Below, in pieces: positions 8,142-15,774 of a stretch of DNA of 64,000 bases. The translations under genes and the position numbers were made by a program. The stretch comes from Bacteroidota bacterium (GTDB lineage: Bacteria; Bacteroidota; Bacteroidia; Flavobacteriales_D; Sanyastnellaceae): the NCBI GenBank assembly GCA_027624855.1, contig JAQBTQ010000005.1, forward strand, positions 1 to 64,000, in the 5' to 3' direction. The stretch's first letter is position 1; the number at the start of each line of letters is the position of its first letter. A model generated the notes under the pieces. It made no database searches. It was not told the DNA's origin and worked only from the letters and a program-made list of their open reading frames with translations.

Positions 8142-11100
8142 ATGAAACAATTTTACACGTTACTAGGGTTGATTTTCATTGGTTTTACTCCAATGAAAGC
8201 ACAAGAGTATACACTCAGCTTGGAAGAGTATTCCACCACGCTTATTGATGGCCAAACAACGTACAGGCTGTATGTCAACATGGTCAACGCCGATGATTTC
8301 TTGTCTTCTATTTATGGAGGTGATACCGATCCGCTTAGTATCACGACGACAACGGGATTCTATAACGACGCTTTTGGCGCGGCCGTGGCAAGTGGAATCA
8401 ACCCAGCATTTTTTGCTTTTTTCCCGACAATTCAAGGAGATAGTTGGGTGACCATTGGCATCGAAAGTCAAAATGTTGGAGATGAAGTTGCGATCAGTAC
8501 CGTGGAAAGCACAGAACAGCCTTGGGTTGCTTGTTTTAATTCGGGAACTCCGCAAGATGGTCAAGATGTTTACATGACGGATGAAACGGGTGGAGCCTGG
8601 TATGTTTTGAATGGAACGCCAAATGGATTACCTGATGAAAACTTGCAAGTTTTGGTGATGCAGATGACCACAACAGGGGAAATCTGTGGAACCATGAACT
8701 TCCAAATTTTTGAGAACGGCGATGGTCAAAACGGTGATACAAGATTAACCTACACATTCTGTGGGGTAGGAACCTTCTCGCCTGATGCAGATGGCGGTTG
8801 CACGGATCCTGCTGCCTGCAACTACGACCCGGATGCCGGCGCAGATGATGGTTCTTGTGCGTATGCTGATGAAGGATACGATTGTGATGGAAATTGCCTA
8901 GAGGATGCAGATTCAGACGGCGTTTGTGACCCATTTGAAATTGCGGGTTGCACGGATGCATTTGCATGCAACTATAATATGGATGCTACTGACGATGATG
9001 GATCGTGCGATTACTTGTCATGCATCGGTTGTACAGATCCAGATGCCTGTAACTATGATCCTTTGGCACTGTACAACGACGGATCGTGTGACTACACAAG
9101 TTGCGCGACGGGAGGTTGCACAAATTCGAATGCCTGCAATTATGATCCGACGGTGGATTATGATGATGGTTCATGCGACTTCGTTTCATGTGTAGGTTGC
9201 ACTGATCCTGCGGCATGCAATTATGATCCGATTTTCACTATTGACAATGGGTCTTGCGATTTTACCACTTGTGCAGGTTGCACGGACCCTTCTGCAGAGA
9301 ATTACGATCCCAGTGCGACCAACGATGATGGGTCGTGTGTCTATTTGACAAATGCACTGAGCTTACAAGGAATCATCGATTTTACGGTTCCAGAGGGAGG
9401 ATCAGCCGGTAAAGGCTTGCACTTTATTGCATTGCAGGACATTCCCGATTTGAGCATTTTTGGAGCAGGAACTGCGAACAATGGAGGTGGTTCTGACGGT
9501 CAAGAGTATAGTTTCCCAATGATGAGCGCAATGGCTGGGGACCACATCTTGGTGGCTCAAGATCTAGCAGCCATGTCTAACTATTTCATCTCGTGCTACG
9601 AAAATTTTGATATAACCATTGCCAACGCTGGCTGGCCAGATCAAAATGGAGATGATGCCATTGAGCTATTTGAACAAGGATTTGTAATTGAGACGTTTGG
9701 GGACATCAATGTGGACGGTACTGGGCAATCCTGGGAATACATGGACTCATGGGCTTTCAAAGTGGATGGCACCTGGACTTTTGGGGGTGTAAACTGCACA
9801 GACGGAACAACGACCACTTATGATTCGTCTTGCCTGTATCCACTTTGTCCAGATGAGACTTTTGGTTGCACAGATATGACGGCGTGTAACTTCAATATGG
9901 ATGCTACGGCGGATGATGGATCATGCATTTATGCAGATCCTGGATATGATTGCAATGGTGAGTGTTTGATGGATATGGATGGCGATGGTGTTTGTGATGA
10001 ATTTGAAATTCCTGGATGCACAGATTCCATGGCTTGTAACTACAATGACATGGCCACCGATGAGGATGGTTCATGCATTTTCGAAGGACCGATTTATGAT
10101 TGCGAGGGTAACTGCTTGAATGATTCAGATGGTGATGGCGTGTGTGATGAACTTGAAATGGCAGGTTGTATGGATATGGAAGCGTGTAATTATGATGAAG
10201 CTGCTACCGATGATGATGGCTCTTGCACCTATGCCGAAGCTGGATACGATTGCGATGGTAATTGCTTGAATGATTCAGATGGTGACGGAATTTGTGATGA
10301 ATTTGAATTGGGGGGCTGCACCGACATGGAGGCCTGCAACTTTGATGAATTAGCCACAGACGATGATGGTTCTTGCACCTATGCCGATCCGGGATACGAT
10401 TGCGAGGGTAACTGCTTGAACGATACCGATGGTGATGGCGTGTGCGATGAGTTCGAGGTAGAAGGTTGCACTGACATGGAAGCATGTAACTACAACGAAG
10501 AGGCTACAGATGATGATGGAAGTTGTGTATATGTTGATGCATACTATGATTGCGATGGCAACTGTTTGAACGATGCGGATGGAGATGGCATTTGTGATGA
10601 GTTGGAGGTGTCGGGATGCACCGATCCGGATGCTGCGAATTATAATCCAGAAGCAACAGACGACGACGGAAGTTGCTACTACTGCGACATCGAACTCATC
10701 TCTGATGTAACGGATGAAGTAGAAGGTGGTATGAATGGTTCAGTTAACATGATTGTTACAGGAGGTACATTCCCATATGAATTCTCTTGGACTGGGCCAA
10801 ATGAATTCACGAGCACCGAGCCGGTTCTTAGCAACATTGCCGCAGGTACCTACGTATTGACGGTCACCGATGCCAACGGATGCACCGAGACCATTGAGGT
10901 GGTTGTGAATAATGTTACAGGCATTGCTGAGCTGGCAGTGGTTGACTTCAGCGTTTACCCAAATCCAACGAACAGGGCGTTCTGGATCGACGGCACGGGT
11001 TTGAATGGCAAGACGGTGGTGGAGCTCCTTGATGCCTCAGGTCGATTGATCAATCGCTTCGAGTGCACCATGACTGGCCAACCCGTTCAATTTGAGTTGA

Positions 11101-11180
11101 GTGGTGTTGAAACCGGCTTCTACCACGTTGTTCTGCGAAATGGGCAGCAGCAAGGAGCCAAGCGCTTGCTGGTTCACTAA
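8142..11180 (+). CDS. Cys-rich T9SS cargo: novel domain, 12 GCTD repeats, lamin-tail-like insert, sorting tail
   Basis: A 1012-residue secreted protein of unknown function, paralogous to its two upstream neighbours. ATG 8142 is chosen because it opens a signal peptide (MKQFYTLLGLIFIGFTPMKA); an in-frame ATG at 8094 would bury it. Order: one shared domain (nt ~8206-8780; TTYRLY, DSWVTIGI, GGAWYVLNG); six GCTD repeats (8796-~9350); a ~165-residue domain resembling the lamin-tail-like domain of bacterial extracellular proteins (9355-9860; NNGGGSDGQEY, GDDAIELF, WEYMDSWAF); six more repeats, five of them in exact 150-bp register; one SprB-like module; a type A sorting tail (FSVYPNPTNRAFW onward). 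DSDGDGVCDE loops suggest Ca2+ binding. No catalytic signature is visible, so I infer a structural or adhesive surface role. Confidence 0.9.
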   Translation: MKQFYTLLGLIFIGFTPMKAQEYTLSLEEYSTTLIDGQTTYRLYVNMVNADDFLSSIYGGDTDPLSITTTTGFYNDAFGAAVASGINPAFFAFFPTIQGDSWVTIGIESQNVGDEVAISTVESTEQPWVACFNSGTPQDGQDVYMTDETGGAWYVLNGTPNGLPDENLQVLVMQMTTTGEICGTMNFQIFENGDGQNGDTRLTYTFCGVGTFSPDADGGCTDPAACNYDPDAGADDGSCAYADEGYDCDGNCLEDADSDGVCDPFEIAGCTDAFACNYNMDATDDDGSCDYLSCIGCTDPDACNYDPLALYNDGSCDYTSCATGGCTNSNACNYDPTVDYDDGSCDFVSCVGCTDPAACNYDPIFTIDNGSCDFTTCAGCTDPSAENYDPSATNDDGSCVYLTNALSLQGIIDFTVPEGGSAGKGLHFIALQDIPDLSIFGAGTANNGGGSDGQEYSFPMMSAMAGDHILVAQDLAAMSNYFISCYENFDITIANAGWPDQNGDDAIELFEQGFVIETFGDINVDGTGQSWEYMDSWAFKVDGTWTFGGVNCTDGTTTTYDSSCLYPLCPDETFGCTDMTACNFNMDATADDGSCIYADPGYDCNGECLMDMDGDGVCDEFEIPGCTDSMACNYNDMATDEDGSCIFEGPIYDCEGNCLNDSDGDGVCDELEMAGCMDMEACNYDEAATDDDGSCTYAEAGYDCDGNCLNDSDGDGICDEFELGGCTDMEACNFDELATDDDGSCTYADPGYDCEGNCLNDTDGDGVCDEFEVEGCTDMEACNYNEEATDDDGSCVYVDAYYDCDGNCLNDADGDGICDELEVSGCTDPDAANYNPEATDDDGSCYYCDIELISDVTDEVEGGMNGSVNMIVTGGTFPYEFSWTGPNEFTSTEPVLSNIAAGTYVLTVTDANGCTETIEVVVNNVTGIAELAVVDFSVYPNPTNRAFWIDGTGLNGKTVVELLDASGRLINRFECTMTGQPVQFELSGVETGFYHVVLRNGQQQGAKRLLVH
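9864..10680 (+). repeat. 150-bp coding tandem repeat
   Basis: Unit starts (first codon of GC[TM]D) fall at 9864, 10014, 10164, 10314, 10464 and 10614, an exact 150-bp period (50 residues), the last unit being partial. Each unit pairs a GCTDMEACNY...DDDGSC half with a YDCDGNCLND.DGDG.CDE.E half. Near-identity of adjacent units (for example TATGATTGCGA.GGTAA) points to recent duplication or gene conversion. Confidence 0.9.
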
Positions 11181-11200
11181 ACGAAATAAATGACAGAAAT

Positions 11201-11233
11201 AAAAAGGGCGCCCCTCAAGGGCGCCCTTTTTTA
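11201..11233. terminator. Strong, probably bidirectional terminator
   Basis: A self-complementary GGGCGCCC arm on each side of a five-base loop, with an A run on the left and T run on the right. It lies between convergent genes (stops at 11180 and 11269), so it could serve both strands. Confidence 0.9.
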
Positions 11234-11268
11234 TACCATCCTGCGATGGGACTACTTTTTCTCTGGGA

Positions 11269-12042
11269 TTACTTTCCCTTGAATCGTTTGATTGCTTCGC
11301 GCGTAAATTCGCTCAGTACCAACCGGCCGGAGATGGCCGCTCGTTCCGGGAGCAATGCCTCCCAGTCATCCGTTCCTTCCCAGAATACTCGCTTGAGTTC
11401 AGTCATGGCCTGAGGGCTAGAAAGGGCTAATTTCTGAGTCAATGATTCAACCGCTTCGTCCAAGTCTTTTTCATCTTCAAATACCTTAGCGAAAAGTCCA
11501 TGTTTCTCAGCCCATGCGGCACCATACCAAGTCGTGGCGTCAATCGCCATTGCCGTGTAGGCGCCTTTACCCACTTTTCTTTCCACGGCAGGACCTACGA
11601 CGAAGGGACCGATGCCTATGGCAAGCTCTGATAACTTGACAGAAGCATGCTTCGTTGCATAAGTGAAATCTGCTGCTGCGGCAATGCCAACTCCGCCTCC
11701 GACAGCTTTTCCTTGAACCCTGCAAATCACGAATTTTTCTGATTTGCGAATGGATAGGATCACCTTGCTGAATCCGCTAAAAAATTCAAGGCCTGCTCGT
11801 TCATTATCGATGGCGATGAGCTCGTCAAAACTCGCTCCTGCGCAAAAGGCTCGATTGCCCTTGGACTTCAGTAGAATAACCTTGCAGTCATTGTCTTCTG
11901 AGGCCCTTTGAATGGTTTCTGCGAGATCATTGAGAACAGATGCCGGCAATGCATTGCTTGCGGGATGCCAGAATTCAATGATTCCTATGCCCTCGGTGTT
12001 TACCGAGTAATTTACTCCACCTTTATTTTCGAGGTGATTCAT
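11269..12042 (-). CDS. Enoyl-CoA hydratase/isomerase family protein
   Basis: A crotonase-fold enzyme of 257 residues acting on acyl-CoA thioesters in the cytoplasm. The two oxyanion-hole segments are visible: AFCAGASF (about 65-72) and AVGGGVGI (about 113-120). The distal catalytic Glu is kept (KLSELAIG, Glu139), but the position matching crotonase Glu144 appears to be Gly. In the family, enzymes with only the distal Glu tend to be isomerases or other crotonase-fold activities rather than classical hydratases, so the reaction is uncertain. Its start lies 4 bp downstream of the citrate synthase stop, so the two are co-transcribed. Confidence 0.85.
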   Translation of the reverse strand: MNHLENKGGVNYSVNTEGIGIIEFWHPASNALPASVLNDLAETIQRASEDNDCKVILLKSKGNRAFCAGASFDELIAIDNERAGLEFFSGFSKVILSIRKSEKFVICRVQGKAVGGGVGIAAAADFTYATKHASVKLSELAIGIGPFVVGPAVERKVGKGAYTAMAIDATTWYGAAWAEKHGLFAKVFEDEKDLDEAVESLTQKLALSSPQAMTELKRVFWEGTDDWEALLPERAAISGRLVLSEFTREAIKRFKGK

Positions 12043-12046
12043 GGAA

Positions 12047-13336
12047 TCACTTCCTATCGTTTAAAGCGACAAAGGATCGAACATTTGCTCCTGTATAAAC
12101 TTGGCGAGGTCGCCCAATAGGTTCGCGGTTTTCGACCATTTCTTTCCACTGTGCAATCCAACCGGGTAGACGTCCAAGGGCGAACATAACGGTAAACATG
12201 TCCGTTGGAATGTTCAAAGCACGGTAAATGATGCCGGAGTAAAAGTCGACATTGGGGTAGAGGCCTCTTTGAACGAAGTACTCATCGTTTAATGCCACCT
12301 GTTCCAATTCTTTAGCGATTTCCAACACAGGGTCATCGATTCCAAGTTTGTCAAGCACATCATCTGCCGCTTTTTTGATGATTCGAGCCCGTGGGTCAAA
12401 ATTCTTGTATACCCGGTGTCCAAATCCCATCAAACGGAAGGAGTCATTCTTATCCTTAGCCTTATCGATCCATTTTTGCAGGTCGCCTCCGTCTTCCCGT
12501 ATCGCTTCCAACATCTCGATTACCGCTTGATTTGCTCCACCGTGAAGTGGACCCCATAGCGCTGTAATTCCTGCAGAAACTGAACTGTAAAGATTGGCTT
12601 GAGAAGAACCAACGATTCGCACCGTTGAGGCCGAACAATTTTGCTCATGATCAGCGTGGAGGATGAGTAATTTATTCAAGGCACTTTCCACTACTGGATC
12701 CACTTCATAGGGTTCCGTGGGAAGCGCAAACATCATCTTCAGAAAGTTACCGCAGTAGCCTAGGTCGTTTGAGGGGAATACCACGGGGTGGCCCATATTG
12801 TGCTTGTATGCTTGTGCGGCCAAAGTAGGGAGCTTCGCAATCAAGCGATGGATGGTTTTCTCAATATCAACTACTGATCGATTGGGGTTTTGCGATTCAG
12901 GATAAAACGTACTGAGGCTCGCAATCATTGAACTCAGCATTCCCATCGGATGAGCTCCTTGAGGAAAAGCTTCGAAGAAGCGCTTCATGTTCTCATGAAC
13001 CAGGGTGTGCTGCGTAATGCTGTCTTCGAAATAATTGAGTTGTTTTTCGTTCGGTAATTCACCATAGATCAACAAGAACGCTACTTCAAGAAATGAAGCT
13101 TTTTCTGCCAATTCCTCAATAGAGTAACCGCGGTATCGAAGGATTCCATTCTCCCCGTCGAGGTAGGTAATTGAGCTTTGAGTCGAACCCGTATTCTTAA
13201 AACCATAATCAAGCGTGATGTAACCCGTTTGGGCCCTCAGTTTGGAAATGTCGATGGCTTTTTCGTCTTCGGATCCTACGACAACAGGAAATTCAAATTC
13301 TTTTCCGTCTAAAATTATTCTTGCGGTCTCACTCAT
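12047..13336 (-). CDS. gltA: Citrate synthase
   Basis: Condenses acetyl-CoA with oxaloacetate to citrate at the entry of the TCA cycle. The 429-residue length is that of the hexameric type II enzymes. Active-site segments are intact: WGPLHGGAN (His265), GFGHRVYKNFDPRA (His307) and YPNVDFYSG (Asp364), with LHADHEQNCS before them. It is first of a two-gene unit with the crotonase downstream. A perfect TAnnTTTG element lies about 63 bp upstream. Confidence 0.97.
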   Translation of the reverse strand: MSETARIILDGKEFEFPVVVGSEDEKAIDISKLRAQTGYITLDYGFKNTGSTQSSITYLDGENGILRYRGYSIEELAEKASFLEVAFLLIYGELPNEKQLNYFEDSITQHTLVHENMKRFFEAFPQGAHPMGMLSSMIASLSTFYPESQNPNRSVVDIEKTIHRLIAKLPTLAAQAYKHNMGHPVVFPSNDLGYCGNFLKMMFALPTEPYEVDPVVESALNKLLILHADHEQNCSASTVRIVGSSQANLYSSVSAGITALWGPLHGGANQAVIEMLEAIREDGGDLQKWIDKAKDKNDSFRLMGFGHRVYKNFDPRARIIKKAADDVLDKLGIDDPVLEIAKELEQVALNDEYFVQRGLYPNVDFYSGIIYRALNIPTDMFTVMFALGRLPGWIAQWKEMVENREPIGRPRQVYTGANVRSFVALNDRK

Positions 13337-13398
13337 TTTGTGACTCGATATTGGTGATTGAACGACCCAAATGAACCAGTTTAGCCCTTATTGGGCTG

Positions 13399-13406
13399 CA
13401 AATATA
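13399..13406 (-). promoter_or_regulatory. Candidate -7 element for citrate synthase
   Basis: The minus strand reads TATATTTG, a perfect TAnnTTTG match, 62 bp upstream of the gltA ATG. No clear TTTG -33 box is present at normal spacing. A small AGCCC/GGGCT hairpin (13383-13397) would lie in the leader. Confidence 0.4.
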
Positions 13407-13475
13407 GGGGATAGCCGATGATGAATTGATTTCAATTATGGTCAATTCAATCTGGCGTTTCAAGAATCTCGTTGA

Positions 13476-14036
13476 TTATTGGAAGCTAGGTTGGAATGAT
13501 CCCTGAAAGGCATCCCATCTGGATTGAATTTCTGCTTGTTGCAAGCCTGATTCATACTCAAATGCAAAGAATTTCAGGTACAGTTCCAATTGTGCCGGTG
13601 TTTTGTAACCAGGAATGGGAGTGATCACTCGACCTTCTGGATCGAAATATACCAAGGTGGGGTAGGCGTTTACACCCAACGCCCTGGATAATTCATGCGG
13701 ACTATTTCTACCATTTGCATTGGGATTCCAATTGGGATTGCTGTATGTTTTTCCTTGATAACTGACGGTCCCGTTGGATTCCGCATCAAATTTGACAGCA
13801 TAGTAGTTCTTGTTGACGTAGGCGATCACGTCGTCAGAAGTAAACGTATTGCGCATCATCATTTTGCATGGGCCACACCATTGTGTGTATACATCCATCA
13901 TGATTGGTCTAGGCTCCTTTTTTTGTGCTGCAACAGCTTCTTCCAATGACATCCAATTGACGCCTGTGTATTGGGCATTCATGGCTCCAATGGTCAAAAT
14001 GAAGAAAGCACAAGTCGAAAGGAGAAACCGAAACAT
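13476..14036 (-). CDS. Secreted thioredoxin-fold protein
   Basis: An exported thioredoxin-like protein of 186 residues. ATG 14036 (or the adjacent ATG 14039) opens a signal peptide (MFRFLLSTCAFFILTIGAM-NAQ). A longer frame starting at 14138 would begin upstream of a terminator hairpin and hide the signal, so I reject it. The redox motif WCGPCK follows MMDVYTQ near residue 55, and the cis-Pro segment is NAYPTLVYFD. The family commonly reduces or isomerises disulfides or assists cytochrome maturation in the periplasm; the partner is unknown. Given the Cys-rich exported proteins in this window a role in periplasmic thiol exchange is plausible, but this is inference. Confidence 0.85.
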   Translation of the reverse strand: MFRFLLSTCAFFILTIGAMNAQYTGVNWMSLEEAVAAQKKEPRPIMMDVYTQWCGPCKMMMRNTFTSDDVIAYVNKNYYAVKFDAESNGTVSYQGKTYSNPNWNPNANGRNSPHELSRALGVNAYPTLVYFDPEGRVITPIPGYKTPAQLELYLKFFAFEYESGLQQAEIQSRWDAFQGSFQPSFQ

Positions 14037-14066
14037 CATCAAAAACTTTTCTGCAATATCGCAAAA

Positions 14067-14093
14067 GAAAAGCGCCCGGAGGCGCTTTTTTGA
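14067..14093. terminator. Terminator hairpin between POT transporter and thioredoxin genes
   Basis: An AAAAGCGCC/GGCGCTTTT stem with a three-base loop. On the minus strand it lies after the transporter stop (14135) and before the thioredoxin start (14036), ending in a T run. Confidence 0.8.
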
Positions 14094-14134
14094 AAGGTTA
14101 TGAATTGCGAGGGGAAAGATATCCCTTCTCCTCA

Positions 14135-15712
14135 TCAACCAATTCCATGGGTTAATTTATTCAATGGCTTGCTAAGTAGAACAAGCAAAACACCAATTCC
14201 TACAGTTATCAATCCCATTTGGGTGTAGATGTCTACATAATTCGCTAGGCTCGCTGCAGCTTCTGATGCTTCTGTTGCTCCCGCAGCTGCGGCCTCTCCA
14301 CCATGACCTTCTTCAGTCCCGGTTGCTTTCGCCAAAATCGCTGCAACATAATTTGCTCCTGCAAATGATAAAAACCAACCCCCCATCGCTGTACCTGTCA
14401 TTCGTTTTGGCGCCAATTTGGTCACCATTGATAGACCAATTGGAGACAGGAATAATTCCCCAGTTGTATGCAGCATGTAAAGGAATACCAAAGTGATCAA
14501 TGGCATCTTGAATTCAGGCGAGACAAAACCCAATGATTGCATTCCATAGACAATGAGATAACCAAATCCGAGCTGAATGATACCCAATCCAAATTTCATC
14601 GGAATACTTGGATTTTTTCCAATTTTTGAAAGTTTAATCCACATAATGGAGAAGATTGATCCAAAAATCAAGATGAATGCAGGATTGAAAAACTGGGTTG
14701 TTGCTGCTCCCATTTCCCATCCCATGATGTCTCGATTCACATTTCGTTCAGCAAACAATGTGAGTGATGTTCCTGCCTGCTCAAAACACGCCCAGAAAAC
14801 GATATTGAAAACAAACATGATGATCATCATGATCATTCTGTCTCGTGCAACCTTGCCATCTTTGATGGCTTCTGAAATAAGATTATAAATCACAAATACA
14901 GCCGTAATTGCCAGTAAATACCCCACCAATTCGCTGTTCTTAATCAGGAAATACAGAAGTGGAATAGCTAGCACAGACAAGACGACGGTGATTTGCATGC
15001 GGTTCAATACTATCAAAGGTCTCCATGACTTCCCGCCATTTTCTTCATCTATGGTACTGAAAGTAGATCCCAAGAATCCAATAAAAGGCTTGTGTAGTTT
15101 TTCTTCATCTGGTGGCAATGCAGCATGCTCAAAATTCTTGCGACCTAACCAAAAAATCAGTGTGCCTAATATCATACCAAATCCTGCCAAAGCGAATCCG
15201 TAATGTGCGCCGTAGATATTCCCTACTTCTGCACATACGGTAGTTGCTAGTAGCGCGCCCACGTTGATTCCAATATAAAAAATGGTAAATCCAGAGTCTC
15301 TCCTTGGATCATCATCAGCGTATAGTTTACCTACAATGGTCGATATGTTTGCTTTGAAGTAGCCATTTCCTACAATGATGGTACCCATACCAACATAGAG
15401 CCAGGTATCGTTACCCCCAAGAATCATGAATTCACCGATGCACATCAGAATTCCACCGAGCACTACGGCGTTACGATATCCAATTAACTGATCAGCGATT
15501 CGCCCGCCAAGAACTGGAGCTGCGTAAACTAATGCTGTGTATGCACCATAAATTCCGAATGCTTCTAAGTCTCCCTTCGCAAGTGAATTGATTAAATATA
15601 GAGTCAAAAGTGCGCGCATGCCATAGTAGCAAAAGCGCTCCCACATTTCGGAAAAGAAGAGCGTATACAGCCCTTTGGGGTGACCTGAGGCCACAGTTTT
15701 TGTGTCAGTCAT
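14135..15712 (-). CDS. POT-family proton-coupled peptide transporter
   Basis: An inner-membrane symporter of the proton-dependent oligopeptide transporter (PTR2/DtpT) family, 525 residues, with the family signature SEMWERFCYYGMRALL at residues 17-32 (ExxERFxYYG) and a second signature FYIGINVGALLA near residue 145. About 12-14 hydrophobic segments are readable. It imports di- and tripeptides with protons. Its neighbour downstream of its promoter side is a dipeptidyl peptidase IV, which makes dipeptides, so the pair is functionally coherent although 62 bp separate them. An Ala/Gly/Glu-rich linker occurs before the last membrane segment. Confidence 0.93.
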   Translation of the reverse strand: MTDTKTVASGHPKGLYTLFFSEMWERFCYYGMRALLTLYLINSLAKGDLEAFGIYGAYTALVYAAPVLGGRIADQLIGYRNAVVLGGILMCIGEFMILGGNDTWLYVGMGTIIVGNGYFKANISTIVGKLYADDDPRRDSGFTIFYIGINVGALLATTVCAEVGNIYGAHYGFALAGFGMILGTLIFWLGRKNFEHAALPPDEEKLHKPFIGFLGSTFSTIDEENGGKSWRPLIVLNRMQITVVLSVLAIPLLYFLIKNSELVGYLLAITAVFVIYNLISEAIKDGKVARDRMIMMIIMFVFNIVFWACFEQAGTSLTLFAERNVNRDIMGWEMGAATTQFFNPAFILIFGSIFSIMWIKLSKIGKNPSIPMKFGLGIIQLGFGYLIVYGMQSLGFVSPEFKMPLITLVFLYMLHTTGELFLSPIGLSMVTKLAPKRMTGTAMGGWFLSFAGANYVAAILAKATGTEEGHGGEAAAAGATEASEAAASLANYVDIYTQMGLITVGIGVLLVLLSKPLNKLTHGIG

Positions 15713-15774
15713 AGGGTTAGAAATTTTCGGGTTAATCTAATTCAATTCCATTCAATTCAAAGGATTGTCCAAGC

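Noticed and set aside
9864-10680. 150-bp repeats as a mobile or satellite element
   Set aside because: The unit is exactly in frame, encodes a conserved Cys/Asp module and grades into diverged copies of the same module, so it is a protein-coding repeat.
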